64,000 nucleotides of DNA from assembly GCA_902702965.1 (NCBI GenBank), contig CACRXP010000236.1:437294-501293 (forward strand), in the 5' to 3' direction. Shown here in pieces: positions 44,230 to 56,514 of this stretch (position 1 is its first letter; each line of letters begins with the position of its first letter). Source of the stretch: Spirometra erinaceieuropaei. Its lineage: Eukaryota > Platyhelminthes > Cestoda > Diphyllobothriidea > Diphyllobothriidae. The notes under the pieces are model-generated. The model was not told the DNA's origin, made no database searches, and worked only from the letters and a program-made list of their open reading frames with translations. The position numbers and the translations under genes are program-made.

Positions 44230-47200
44230 TTATAGATGTGCATATGCACTTCATACAAGAAATCAAATAAAGTTGTAGTTAATAGCTTGAGTTATCAATT
44301 ACACCTGTGTATAATTACTTGTATACAAGTGCCTGCAGACACTTTTATATGGGTGGCAGGAAGAACACATCTAGGACCTTAATTATAATCAAGGGTCTTA
44401 ATTAAGACCCAAGACTTTATTCGCATACACTAATTCTCTGTTGCCACACGCGAAGTTGTGAAATCCGTTCGAATATTTGGAGCATTAGCAGTCGAATCAC
44501 CGGGTTAAGTCATGCACACGTGTGAAACTTTTTATTGCTGTACAGTAACCATCACATTGGCTTTTACAAGAGGCAGTTGGACGTTCGTTCGGGAGCAACA
44601 GTCGGTGAATTGACCCTTTTCCACGTCAAATCAGCTGCACGTTTCAGTTCATCCGCGGACGTTATGTTAATATTAACGGGCCTGTTTTTTCCAGCCGTTT
44701 AGGTGGGCAAGAGGAAGTGTTTCGTAGCCGAAGGAGCCATACCTAATGCATAAATACTTGTCATTCTAAGCGCTTATCTTACTCCTCGTCGTGGTTTTCA
44801 TATGTCGTTCACTGACCTAAAGTTTTAGCATATTTATCTTCAGGTTTGCACAGGCTGAGATTACGAAGTAAGGCGTTATACAATGGTATTTCTGATCATG
44901 CTCAAGTACATTTGACTTTATGACAGTTCGGTCGTTGCTCTCACCGACTTCTATAGTGTGCTCGTAACAGATGGACAAAAAGATAGTGACATGGGAGTGA
45001 GTTGGTTTTTAGCGATAACAGGCTTGTACCGCATCTACAGCATTCCTTCCTTCACTGATCATATGCGCCCGGTGTCAAGAAGACTCAACGAGACCGCAGG
45101 CTGGATCCGGCAAAATCACTGGCAGGACTAAATGGCCCATATACGTGTGCCACAATACCGGGTCTAAATGCAATGGAACGGGCTATCAAGTTCGACTTCA
45201 TAAGTAAAGCAAAAATGGGACGTATGCTCTATCCTAAATTACCAGGATATATTTGGGCTTCACCGCTGTGGTTACTCATGTACCTTACTCAAGTTGCAGG
45301 GATCTGGAAAATCTTAACAAATACTTCTTATGCTTTCCCGTTTGATTTGTTAACAGTAAATTCAGTATTAACCAAATGGATACTCGACAATGCTCTGCAG
45401 ACTTCAATTGGTCTTCCTTAAGTTTTTGCTGTTTTGTATGCAGGCTGATCCACCCTTTTATGTTTAAGAAGGCTGCATATATAATTTTTAAACATTAACA
45501 GCCAATTTTAATTTGGGCGTTTGCATGATTATTTATATTAACCTCCAACAATTATTGATCCGCAAAGTGCAATCAAGTCTAAAAAGATGAATCTCCCTGA
45601 CAAACGTGGGCCAGCTTCCCACTTTAGGATGTTCACATTTCCTCCTCTGACAATTTCTGTTGAATTTTTAAGAGAGTAATTTACTTTTTTAAACAAGTTT
45701 TTTGTCTGGTATTGCTTTGTAAACTGTATTGGCTTCCTCCGTTTTCTTGGACATTGGTTTTGCATCGGCACACTCTGAAGGCTGTTTATCATTTCACTCA
45801 TTGGCGTGCCACCTGCAGTCTCATAGTTTTTGTTTCATTTAATGAAACTATTTTGGTGAAACATTCGAAGATATATCTATCTGCTTAAGTAAAGCAGATA
45901 AGACACCAAAACTCTTTACATAGCTTACTGTTTTGTTTCGGGCGCTTACCAATTTTATGCTCCGGAGGGAAAACTTGGTAACATATGTTGGCAAGACTGT
46001 CACCATTATAACAAAAATCACCAAACAAGACAACATCTGACGTTAAAGCAGCCTGTAGTCACCAGTTTGAGCGATTTTGCTAGATATATTCCACAATTTT
46101 GAACAAGCATGTACACATTTAAGTCTGCGTGCACCAATAAGTCATCCCCTCTTACGTTGTTTTTATTTATTGATTCGAATTTACATTAACGACCTTTTAG
46201 GAGTTTTGCTTGCCCTTTAACAAGATCAGTAATTAGTTACACCGCAATGAGAACGACGGTCAAAACACCTGCTTATAGTGAAATCAAACTTAAATAAGGG
46301 GAACAGCAAAGTGCCAGTAGTCAGTCGTCCGAAGGGAGTGCTTTGCAGTTTAAGACTTGGAAATAGAGTGAATAAGGCATCTAACGCCCCAAATGGGTCA
46401 AGAAACAATAATTTTTACAAAAAATACGGAACAACGCTTTCGACGGCCTATTTCTGTACTTATTAGTCCCTTGTTCTGTGCTATGCGTGCTTTTTGCTCA
46501 TATCTTAATTATACATTTTTCTTTTCCATCAACAGCCAGCGTTACGAAATGTTTACCACAAAAAGGTTAGTTCTAAGTTCTCTTTCGTTTTTATGACGTC
46601 CTACAAAATTGTAAGTCGTTTTAGTTTTTGTTAAATAAATGAGGCGCTCACTATTTTGACTTATCATTGGCCTCCTAGGCTGAATTTGTGGAGCAACTTT
46701 GGAGATGGTTTAATTTAACTTTCTCTGACATTTAAAACACTACGATTCACTAGGTTTTTGTGAAGTTGTAAGTATAAACATCAAAAACTGTATTGTTAAA
46801 ACGTCAGGTTTTACTTCTTTCGCTTTAACTTGTTGTTACGTCTCCCTAAAACCAAGATGGGGCCTACTTTACATTGCTTCATGACCTAAAATTTTATTCC
46901 TTTGAGTCAAAGCAAGCGAAATCAAGCAAGATTGATATATGTTTTGCTCCCTACGAGTGGTTTATTTTGATAATTGTCCTTTCTGATATCCGTTAGTTTT
47001 TAACGACAGAGATCCGATCCAGCTGGTTTAATTTGCTTTTCTGCATTCTAAAATAAGAAGCCAGGGAATTGAATTGTATAAGTATTTCCCATACTGACAA
47101 CACAGTTACTATCTAAAAGCTCACACACGCGTGTTTCGTCGATCTTATGTCGCTGCCTGACGCAGCTGCGAGGACTGCGGCTCATCAGTGTGTCTCCCGG

Positions 47201-47800
47201 CCTCCTCTATGTATTTTCCGGTATATGAACTTCAGTTTCATCTTGCTTTGCTTATTTTCCAAGAAAATCAGTCTGAGAACTCGGAATAAATCCCCTAGCA
47301 CACACCTTTTCAGACACGGTGAGCTGCGTTAGGCAGCAGCACAAGACCAGCAAAATACGCGCATCTGGGACTTTAGCTAGTACCTTTGCTGTCAGTACGG
47401 CAAATAATTACACGCTGCCTGTTGGCGGTTTGCGATAAATACGCAGTTGTGCCGCAGTGGCCGATGGATTTCAGCCAAAATATCCATATCAATTCTCGGA
47501 CCCTGCCCAAAAAGGTCTGTTCCAAAAGATTTACTTAAAGTTTGCGCATAAATTTCGTCTGGAATTAAACAGGGCAAGGTAGGGAATTCATATACGCTCA
47601 GTGACGTTATTACTCGTCAGCCATGTTTTTCGAAATGTCAGGCAAAAAATCTCTCAATTTCGGAACTAATGTTTAAAAACTGTAACTTTTAAGCTGAAAA
47701 ATTTTATATCTTAGCAGAACTATCGTGTATCGTTCGATTTTTCTCTTCTACACAAAACTTATAGTGCACAGTAAGGTCATGCACTTTCTTTGCGTTATTT
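44230..47800. other. No firm gene (44.2-47.8 kb)
   Basis: AT-rich DNA upstream of the Dpy-30 gene. The missing 5' exon or exons of that gene should lie here or further left, but I could not identify an ATG exon ending in the required phase. Short frames, for example 45,173-45,421, have no recognisable domain. Confidence 0.35.
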
Positions 47801-47804
47801 TCAG

Positions 47805-50800
47805 ATCTGAAAATAACCCAATTAAATTGACGGATGACGCTGCTTACCTCATCAAGGAACTGGGACAAGCCCTGAAGGAAGCCTTAACCGAGGTTGTTAT
47901 AAGGAAGCCTCGGGATCCCATTGAGTTTATCGCTCGCTTTCTGCAGCGTGTATTCGAAACAAGGGAATATGAGAGACAAGTCAGTTTACAAACTATTACA
48001 CCATTTTATCCTTCGTTGTATGCTTCTGATGCTATTTTGATTCTTTCAGTGTTGTATCCAACAGGTGGAGAATATCCCCAAATTTTTATCCGCTCTGGTC
48101 ATTAGGAGACCAAAAACTGAAATATGCATAACTCAGGACTTCTTCCCCTTTCCTTCAGGCTGAAGAGGATTTTCAGCGGGAAAAGGAGATCGAAAGGGAA
48201 TTGGCGGAGAAGCGCGCCAACGCACTTCGACTTGGCAACGAACGCAAGATGATTGAAGCCGAAAATCTGGCTAAGGTTAGAAAAATTCATAAAAGCGAAG
48301 ATTTACTCGAAGCCATTGCGTCTGTTTCCACAAAACTAGATTTTTTCTTTAACGTAGGACAGACTTACAGCTGTAGTGTACTTTTCGATGTCCAGATTAA
48401 TTAAGAATTGTTAATCAGTACGATTTACTACCTAAACTCAGGAAGTGAGAATGGATTCTTTTGAATTGTTTGTCAGTCCTCAATTTTGAAACAAAACAAA
48501 AATCTGCTGTTCCATCTTATAACTAGGATAGATCGCTGAGGGTCACTTCCATGCAAGCAAAATCGTTGATAAAGCTCGCTTCTTCCTTCTGATTAATAAT
48601 TTTTATTAAGGGGATCTTTTAGTTTGAAACAGAATACCTATAACGTATCCTTTACGTGTTATTCAAATATGAATAAGAAACCTGAGTAAAAATCATTCAC
48701 CTTTTAAAGTTTCGTTTGGTCTGTTTAAAAATTACAAATTGCATGCATTCCACAACGTCACTTTTATTATGGTTAACATATTAACTTATCCGGAAGCTCA
48801 CGACTCTAGGTAACATATGCTACAAACATATCGCTACCGAATTTATGCATTAGTGACATCGCTGTCGTTCATACATGTAAGGATCTTAGTGTGAATATCT
48901 GCTAATTTGGAAGTTTGATCTGAAAAAGGGGTTACTTGATAGTGGCCATTAGAACTGTGCCTCCTTGTATAGACGGTTTCATTTCACACTGACGGTAGAA
49001 TGGCAAAACTCTTTTCAGCGCATGATTATTTTCCTGCCCCTTGCTATTCTGTCCAGTTTTAATTAAATGATAAATGTATGTAATGGTACTGGAGATAATT
49101 TGTGGAATCTGTAACTGAAGGTAGGTAAAATATGCCTAAATACTGCATTCTGAAAACGGCCCTCCATTATCCCTGGGATTTATAACCTCTTATTTCGTTC
49201 AGATTGTTTTGTACTGTTTTTTGAGCGCCATAACCTACCTTTGTTAGATCAACTGATTCTTACTTGTCCAGAGTATTTGTTCCCTGTACTTAATTGTAAA
49301 CTATCAAGGCGGTGTGTTTTATAGCTCTGTTATAAAATATTCTTGCTGGTATGTTCTGAGTTTTTAATCTCTACTTCATATAAACTCACGAGGAAGATCG
49401 ACTGAATTGCAATATTACTTAGTACGTAGAAGGTTACCGACAAAAGCGAGAGGAGTGGTGGGCTTTTATACGCTTAATTGGCGGTCGCCAAGCGGTCATG
49501 TCCTAGCTCTAGGTTTGCACAGATCCCGGGCTCCAACTTGATTCCATTGACCACTGAACGGCTAGATCGCAGTTGGTAGCCAGAACCCGTGTGACAGGTG
49601 GCGGGAGGGTTTATTTACTGAAATACATTTTCGGTTAGGAGTGGTTACTTAAGTAGGGTTATAATATCGCTTATTGTGCAGCATACTCTCAAGATAGCTC
49701 AGTCATGCCAGGATGTCGGCCTTTGAACGCACAATCTTTGAACCGGTTGCGTGAACTACGTCCTGATAGAGGTGACTACTTAAGCAATATGAACCTATCC
49801 CGTTGATTTTCGACGTCCTTATATTTTCAAATATGATTGAGCAGACAAGATACATAAAAAATATTCTTTCCTTTACTCTTTCAGTATCGGACTGCGTCTT
49901 TTTTAAATTCAGTAGTTAATGAAAAATATATCTCGGTTTTAAAGGACGTCTTGAATACCCCGATAATTTTGAACCCGACTTATCGTTACACTTGCATTCC
50001 GGGTTTCCATACTACAAGTTCTATACTTTTATTATAAGGAAAAAGCACTTTTCTATGCGCCAATAAGATGTCATGCACAGCTCAAAAAATTTTGTAACGA
50101 ATGTAGACCGCGTTTTTCATTTTGTGAACAACCTCAGTAAACGTTCTGATGCGATGCTGCATGGTTGGAAAAATTAGACGTTTTTTTCTGCCAAACGGGT
50201 ACAGGAATACATATTTTTGTGTATGTTTTCTATAAAACACAGTTTGCCTTATAGGGGCATCGGAAGTTGCCGGGAAAAACTCATACTACTTAAACAGTCC
50301 TTTTTTACTGATTGCAGTTTAGGCAGCCGGCTGTAAGGAAGTTCAGTCATGAGTCAACATCCTGGCGTGACTGAAGTATTTTTGGATTATGCTGCATATT
50401 AATTAGTCAGAACAGCATTACCGACAAAGACAAGGGAGACTGGAATGGCCATTTCTGGCTTATTAGCCGTCGTCAGCCAGCCATACCCAAGCCCGAAGTG
50501 TGGAACACCTGAGCCTCGAACTCGCGACCTGTTGGTTTAGGAGTCCACGCCTCTATCCACCGGGCCACGAGCCCGTTGCCCTGTCGGTTTTCGATCGGGA
50601 ATATACAATGTTAGGGGGCGCTCACCGATCGTTCATACGGAACTCACTCGTTCCGTTGTGCCTTAAGGGCTCTCTCTCGAGCCCAACCAGTCGGTAATGC
50701 TATTCTGCCTATGTATCATGCGCCGCTGTGCGGCTGCTGGTTGGACTCGAGAGAGAGCCCTTAAGGCACAACGGAACGAGTGAGTTCCGTATGAACGATC

Positions 50801-52882
50801 GGTGAGCGCCCCCTAACATTGTATATTCCCGATCGAAAACCGACAGGGCAACGGGCTCGTGACCCGGTGGATAGAGGCGTGGACTTCTTAACCAACAGGC
50901 CGCGAGTTCGAGGCTCGGGTGTTCTACACTTTGGGCTTGGGTATGGCTGGCTGACGACGGCTAATAAGCCAGAAATGGCCATTCCAGTCTCCCTTTTCTT
51001 TGTCGGTAATGCTATTCTGCCTGTGTATCATGCGCCGCTGTGCGGCTGCTGGTTGGGCTCGAGAGAGAGCCCTTAAGGCACAACGGAACGAGTGAGTTCC
51101 GTATGAACTATCGGTGAGCGCCCCCTACCATCATATTAATTAGTATAACAACTTCAGTTAGGTAATCTTTTCGAACTGATAGTATGCTTCGGAATCTCAT
51201 CCAACATTTCCTGAGATAGCCCACCTACTGCGGTCACTCTCTTCAATAAAGATCCACTGGTAGACTCAAACCAATAGGACTTTTTATGCAAATAATTGTG
51301 AATTAATCATGGTTGGAGCACTATTCTTGCAATAAGTGAACTATCGCATTTGATAAAGGAACGATTAGATAATTTTGCGAGTTACATGTATTTTACAAAA
51401 AGGGGGAATAATTTGACGGGGTGATGGTGTGGACATCCTGCAACAGAACTCTCACTTCCTCAATTCTTAAGATTCATGGGACACGAGAGGGCGACTGAAA
51501 CAGCGTAGACTCGCAGGCCTCCGTTGTTTCTTGTAAACCCTATCAACCATAACTATCCATTTCCTGCTACACCTAACTTAATAGTTCTATAAGTGCAGGC
51601 AGATTAAAAAGATAACCCGCAATTTCTGTTGTTCACAAACATGTACTAGCGTACTGCCACTAACAAATAGTAAACGACTTTAAAGATTCCAATGACGCTG
51701 TAAGCACCCCTGAAGCCAAATGCGCATTGGCTTATGCGACAGAGTCTTAACACCATTTAGTCTCCTTCCTTACCTTTCCACCTTTTTGCACTTTTGACGT
51801 ACCCGGTTATAGCAGTCTTTACCAAGCGCCCCGGTGGCAAGGTCCTTCTCCATTGTGAACTACTTAGCGTGCTGTCTGACTGCTTATAAATCAGTCAATG
51901 CGATTGAATCGCGGTTGGGGTCAGCAGGCTATATCCTGACTTGTATCACCCACCCACTTACCTCTCACCTGCCAGCAGAGACTGAATCGAATCTGTGACA
52001 TGGAAAAACTTTACCTCCTCGTCGATAACGACGACTTTGTCTGAACGGTAACGAAGTATTCAGCCGCGCAACAGTCTTCTCCTCTGAGCCGATCGTTATT
52101 GGGAATTTTGGTAGAATTCTGATTTGCTCCTCGGCAAAGCAGTTGCCTCCAAAGTCGTCCTCGAATAGTTGCACAGATTCTAATGACTTAAAATTTACTC
52201 ATTTTTCAAGGAGGCCAAAGCCAGAGCCGAGAAAGCAGCGGAGGAGGCCGCAAAAATTGAGGCCGAGCGAATAGCGCTCATTCAGAATCTCGATGGCGTC
52301 CAGGTGCCGGTAAAAGACGTGGATCCAAAGGCGTCAGAAGAACCCGAGCTGGAAGAGTCTGTCCCACAGGAAGAGGATGATGAAAACCCAGAGACGGGTG
52401 AGTGATTGCAACTTTAAGGCTCTCATCCGAAAGAGTCGCCTGCTCCAAATAGATGCCCATTTCCTCGTCATTTTGCTTTTACAGGTGAAACCCCTCCAGA
52501 GACACCGCTTAACGATGAGGCGATCGCGGATGCAATTCTCGACGGCGTCGAGGTGCCGGCAAGAGACGTGGATCCAAAGACGTCAGAAGAACCCGAGTTG
52601 GAGGAGTCTGCCCCACAGGAAGAGCAAGATGGAAACCCAGAGACGGGTGAGTGATTGCAACTTTAAGGCTCTCATCCGAAAGAGTCGCCTGCTCCAAATA
52701 GATGCCCATTTCCTCGTCATTTTGCTTTTACAGGCGAAATTCTTCCAGAGACACCACTTAATGATGAGGAGATCGCGGATGCAACCCTCCCGGAAAATGA
52801 CGCTGAAACGGAGGAGAATGCGGAGAGTGCTGTCGATAATGAAGATAATGGAGATAATGAGGATGCTGACCAAATTGAATGA
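47805..52882 (+). CDS. Dpy-30-domain protein, five exons, 5' end missing
   Basis: Exon 47,805-47,979 follows a TTATTTTCAG acceptor. It encodes AAYLIKELGQALKEALTEVV and RKPRDPIEFIARFLQRVFE, the two-helix Dpy-30 dimerisation motif, ending at a CAA|GTCAGT donor. Exon 48,159-48,275 (acceptor CCTTCAG) and the start of exon 52,211-52,397 give a charged coiled coil (EEDFQREKEIERELAEKRAN; EAKARAEKAAEEAAKIEAER). Exons 52,485-52,646 and 52,734-52,882 encode an acidic Pro/Glu tail ending in DNGDNEDADQIE. Intron phases 0, 0, 1 and 1 all agree. The two 87-nt introns are near-identical. Dpy-30 motifs dock proteins in axonemal radial spokes and in histone methyltransferase complexes. The coiled coil after the motif recalls DYDC-type proteins. 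The first codon lies upstream and was not found. Confidence 0.75.
48420..49480. other. Intron of the Dpy-30 gene, no features
   Basis: First third of the 3.9-kb intron (48,276-52,210). AT-rich, with no recognisable coding or repeat content. Confidence 0.4.
49484..49590 (+). repeat. Weak tRNA-Leu/Ser-like segment
   Basis: GGTCGCCAAGCGGTCATGTC resembles the D arm of a class II tRNA, and CCCGGGCTCCAACTTGATTC is a degenerate T arm. Acceptor strands do not pair. It abuts the left end of a foldback transposon and is probably a decayed tRNA-derived repeat. Confidence 0.3.
50503..50575 (-). repeat. tRNA-Arg-like SINE head, left arm
   Basis: Read on the minus strand it runs GGGCTCGTGGCCCGGTGGAT, AGAGGCG, GGACTCCTAAACC, AGGTCGCGAGTTCGAGGCTC. 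The D-loop and T-loop match tRNA-Arg, with CCT in the anticodon position. The acceptor and anticodon stems are imperfect, so it is not a functional tRNA. Confidence 0.6.
50853..50924 (+). repeat. tRNA-Arg-like SINE head, right arm
   Basis: Plus-strand counterpart of the left head, with GGACTTCTTAACC in the anticodon region and GCCGCGAGTTCGAGG as the T arm. It differs from the left head by several substitutions. Confidence 0.6.
51240..52205. other. Intron of the Dpy-30 gene, 3' part
   Basis: No repeat or coding feature recognised. The acceptor for exon 3 is taken as TTTTTCAAG at 52,210, which is weaker than CAG; nearby AGs would add or remove only a few residues. Confidence 0.4.
52289..52790 (+). 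repeat. 249-bp tandem duplication of exon plus intron
   Basis: The segment from within exon 3 through the first 87-nt intron recurs exactly 249 bp downstream. The protein repeats are LDG(V)(Q/E)VP, then DVDPK(A/T)SEEPELEES and PQEE, and ETGE...PETPLNDE. The introns at 52,398-52,484 and 52,647-52,733 have the same length and differ at most at a few bases. The exon copies differ more, at about 15-20% of residues. Confidence 0.85.
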
Positions 52883-55800
52883 ACAGAACTGACTAAGTGG
52901 CCTTACTAGCTTTCAGTCATGATCTTGTTTTTGTAGCAAAAATACACTCCGGTCAATGGTTTATGTGCATAACAGGGAGCTTAACGTGGACAAAACCGAT
53001 TATTGGAATGCGTAGACTTGATTGTGTACGTGAAATTTTCATAATAATTATTGGAATGCTGAAGTTATCTTTTGTCCAGATCCTTGCACACTTCTTTTCC
53101 TTAGCAGCCCCATCTACTTCTTTCTTTCCGCCTGTAAGATTGCAGGTTTTCTCCTCGAATTACCAAGTCGGTTAGAAGTGCCAGAAGATATAGAAAATGT
53201 TACCTCACTTCTGCTCCAAGTAGGTAGTCCACCTAAACAATGGGTGTTATTTCCCGGAAGGCACATCCCCTATTGCATCCTCATTTAACCCTACTGAAAG
53301 ATGTTTATTTTTGGCGACCTTACTAAGTCTTCCTCCTTCCGGCAATCGATTCATGTTTTGCGCCACCAAGGCATGCAGGTTATGAAGCAATAAGTGCCGA
53401 CAACCCTATAAGACGCGGACGGCCGCAGAGGTTGGGGTTCAAAATCTCGGACGAATAGGAGAAGCAGAAAGAGGTTGATGACAGCTTCTTTTGTCATTCG
53501 CACATCGCAGCCGCCAGATTTGGTTTGTTCAAATCGAAAGTAACGTGTTCGCCACCCGCCAGTCATCAAGGCGGCTTTCAGCGTCCACTGCTTGGTGAAG
53601 AAAATCAGCTCAGATTTTATGGACTTGGTTTACTCCTTTGTACAGGTTGTCGGTACTCAAGGTAAGGGTGAATTTCGAAACTCAGATAAATGGTGGAAAA
53701 AGAAGGAAGCATTAAAGCGCTGGCACAATTAAAGTCTTTTAAACACATTTACCAAGTCCTCGCGATAACAGTACAACAAAGCTGATAAAGCATATCAAAG
53801 TACTGCCGCGTAAAAGAGAAGGGAGTTTTCATGAACTCCTAGGAGGAAGCAGAAAGTCGATAAGGAAAGGGATTTACAGGCTACGATTTTCGAAGCCATG
53901 CCAGTGGTCATTATCTTAGGTGGTATCATTTGCCAGATGCAGACAATTTACATGTTACTGGATGACGTAGCGAAGGTGTGCACGCCAAAGACACTAGCCT
54001 AGGCTTCTTTGTGGTAAAGGACTAGCCTTTTAGTGTTCGTGATAGGCGTTACTTAAATTTGCAGTGTCCTTTCAAAGTGACACCTTGTCTTAATATAGGG
54101 TACTGGGATAGCGTACTATCGTTTAGCATCTCAGATGCGCCGCCGTCTGACAGTTAGACCGCCACTCGAGATTAACCCCGTGTTGGCTTACAGACTGGTA
54201 AACCACATGGATTGGCTCTCTGGTGCCCGTATTTCTGCTAATCAAGTGCATATCCCAGAGCCGTCTCAGCAACCGCTTTCGTGGTCACACTCGATAAATT
54301 CGCAACACTCGCGCCCACTTCGACTTTTAGGGAATCCACCACACTGCGCTCTTCTCCCCTGTTTCACAAAGTGAATTCAATGGCGAGTGTTGTTTGTTTG
54401 CACATAAGGGAGAACAATCATTTTATATCATCGTTTCTTGCACTCTCATTCCACCTACAGTGTGTACAGGGTGCTTTGGTTTGTTGAGATGCTCTGCCGA
54501 ATTTCAGTGGACCTATGGAAGGGGTGCGTAGTGACCCATTGTGGTCGCTATTGATGAGAAGGACATATTGGCACCCCTCGGTCTTAGCAGTTGAATTACT
54601 ATCCTCCTTTGCACAGCTGCTATTACGCGGAGTAGTGCTTGCGTTTCTGGTAAGATTTTTATCCACGTTTCAACTTCGCAACAGGTCGACAGTCGTCCCC
54701 GACAACGTCCACTCTGTGCTCCACAACAAAGTTGGAGAAGGTAGAGTGACTTGCGCCCGAATTGGTTTATGGTGATATTAGACATGCACTGCAACCACCA
54801 CGCTTTCCTCCCCCACGCGCCAGAGCCCGGTGTTAAGACGGAGTTTGGGACTGTCTAGTCGACGCTTAAAATTTTTAAAGGACGCATTTCGCACAATGGA
54901 CATTTCAGTCGTCGGAATTTGCGCCCACATCCGGCGTTCTCGGTATACAAAACTCACTGAGCCAGATATGCCCATGATAGATTCCTCATGTCATGATGAC
55001 TTTTGAACAGCGCCTACACAATCAACGGCGACGTCGCTCTTGGCGCACGCAGATGACGCAGAAACGGCGACGATGCAAGGACAGCCAGAAGATTTCACCA
55101 ACATAATCATAAATTAAGCCTGAGACTCTGAAATGGCCCCGCGCGGGTCCAACGCGTTACCTTATGGTCTGGAGCAATAATGTAGGACGCCAACAAAATG
55201 CGGAAAGTAAATACCCGGAAACCTGAGCTGCGACGGAACAGTGTTGCGAGCGTTCAACCCTTGCCATCACACACATTTTCAACTGATATTCAACATGCGT
55301 ACTGAGGTTACCGAATATATTTAGGCCCATCATAATGACAACCAATGCGGCTCCCACGACACGTGACGTTACCATCAGCAGTGACGTCGCGGGAGTCTTT
55401 CCCTCCGCTTCTCGCAATTGCAACGCTGCGTCTTAGTTCTGTGGCTAGAACACTATCACTTTAATCGCAACAGGAGCACTGCCCTGACCTGCGACCACAC
55501 AGTCACAGCCACAACTTCTAGTATAAAAATTTACATCACTACAACCTGCAATGTAAACAAAGTTCTAACCTCTCAGCATTGCGACTTGGCACTTCAGTTA
55601 TTTGGGAACCCATTGTACGGTGAGAGGAGAACCAGTGCCCTTCAACACTGCACCTCTTGAGCGTACTCGCGGCAGTATGATTCTCAACCAATCACAGCTG
55701 TCCGAACCGGCCACTCAACTTCCAGGCTGACTCAGTTATGTCCACGATCAAGATGGTCTGACGCCTGCCTCGGTGACTCTCGAGTGTCTGTTCGTGAGAC

Positions 55801-56350
55801 GCCGAACACGCGCCCTCGTCCGGCTTCAAACTTGCTACAACCCATTCTCTATCCATTCTGCACAGAGAAACGTGTTTTTTTACTGGCATGCAAATTCTCC
55901 TACCTCTCTCTCTATTTGGGACCAGGCCTGACAGTAGGAGTAGCTAAGGTCTACAGCCGCTTAATAGGTGGCTCCAGGAGCTGTGACTTGCCGATGCATG
56001 CGTTCATAGAAAAGCATTCTTGCGGAGTAACTATCCTATTTTTTTTCTTTCCGCACCCATCATCCGCCAGTTGCAAGATGAAATAAAAAAACTAGAGGTA
56101 CGCAGACGGATTGGTTGACGGGGCTAAGAGGCTCGTCTACGCGTACTGTACACAGCCTGATCATCAAAATGTGTCTCTTCGCACTGAGCTCCTCACTTTT
56201 GGGGCAAATAAGAAACTTCCATATTGTGCAGGCCCTTGCCCGAACTATCTCGAAAAGCAAGTATACATACCCCTTGTTTGCTCGAGCCCCACACCTACAA
56301 GGAGCGGACATATGCATGTATGCGAACTTTGCTAGTTTTCGTTTTGTCTT
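52883..56350. other. No firm gene (52.9-56.4 kb)
   Basis: Many overlapping frames of 60-105 codons on both strands, none with a recognised domain. A minus-strand frame at 54,778-54,975 ends RRMWAQIPTTEMSIVRNASF and then FKRRLDS, which faintly resembles the W-N-x-x-P...F-K-x-x-L end of non-LTR RTs. No other part of an RT is nearby. Confidence 0.35.
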
Positions 56351-56361
56351 TTTATAATTAT

Positions 56362-56460
56362 AGAAAATTTCTGATTGACACACCTTTTGTGTACCCTGAC
56401 GACTTGAAAACGGCCTATCAGTTCAGGATGACAGACGATGTCATCATGTTTGCCCTATGA
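56362..56460 (+). pseudogene. RT catalytic-box fragment
   Basis: The translation KFLIDTPFVYPDDLKTAYQF followed by RMTDDVI matches the family B segment around FMYADDLKVAYRYKPADHDI, with YPDD in place of YADD. Nothing recognisable flanks it, so it is a minimal relic. Confidence 0.4.
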
Positions 56461-56514
56461 GCATGTGACTAACAACGAAAACAATTCACACAATAAACTT
56501 AATTCAACTCTATG

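Larger units (their letters stand above)
50408..51131. repeat. SINE inverted dimer plus partial copy, 13-bp TSD
   Basis: Arms 50,408-50,690 and 50,736-51,019 are near-perfect inverted copies around a 45-bp spacer. The spacer and the first part of the right arm recur at 51,004-51,131. Each arm has a tRNA-Arg-like head with GGTGGATAGAGGCGTGGAC (A-box region), an anticodon region CTCCTAAA or TTCTTAA, and GCGAGTTCGAGGCTC (B box). The insert is bounded by CATATTAATTAGT at 50,395-50,407 and 51,132-51,144, a target site duplication of the length produced by LINE-type insertion. The whole complex therefore inserted as one unit. Confidence 0.8.
49597..51230. mobile_element. Foldback mariner-like MITE, copy 1 (interrupted)
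   Basis: The right end is CCACCTACTG at 51,230. Moving inward, the right arm pairs with the left arm (for example TCAGTCATGCCAGGATGT near 49,700 against ACATCCTGGCGTGACTGA near 50,365). The central part is related to copy 2 at 57.2-58.2 kb (TTTTGAACCCGAC and GGGTTTCCATACTACAAG here; TTTTGAACCCACT and GGGTTTCCAAACTACAAG there). The left terminus is decayed and only approximate. A 724-bp SINE cluster sits in the right arm. No transposase is encoded. Confidence 0.6.

Noticed and set aside
52278..52873. Minus-strand frames with repeated protein text
   Set aside because: Antisense shadows of the duplicated exon-intron unit.
52377..52892. 171-codon plus-strand frame with internal protein repeats
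   Set aside because: It reads through both 87-nt introns in another frame; its repeats only reflect the 249-bp DNA duplication.
54778..54975. Possible non-LTR RT C-terminus on the minus strand
   Set aside because: Only a W-x-x-I-P...F-K-R-R-L pattern is visible; nothing upstream supports an RT.
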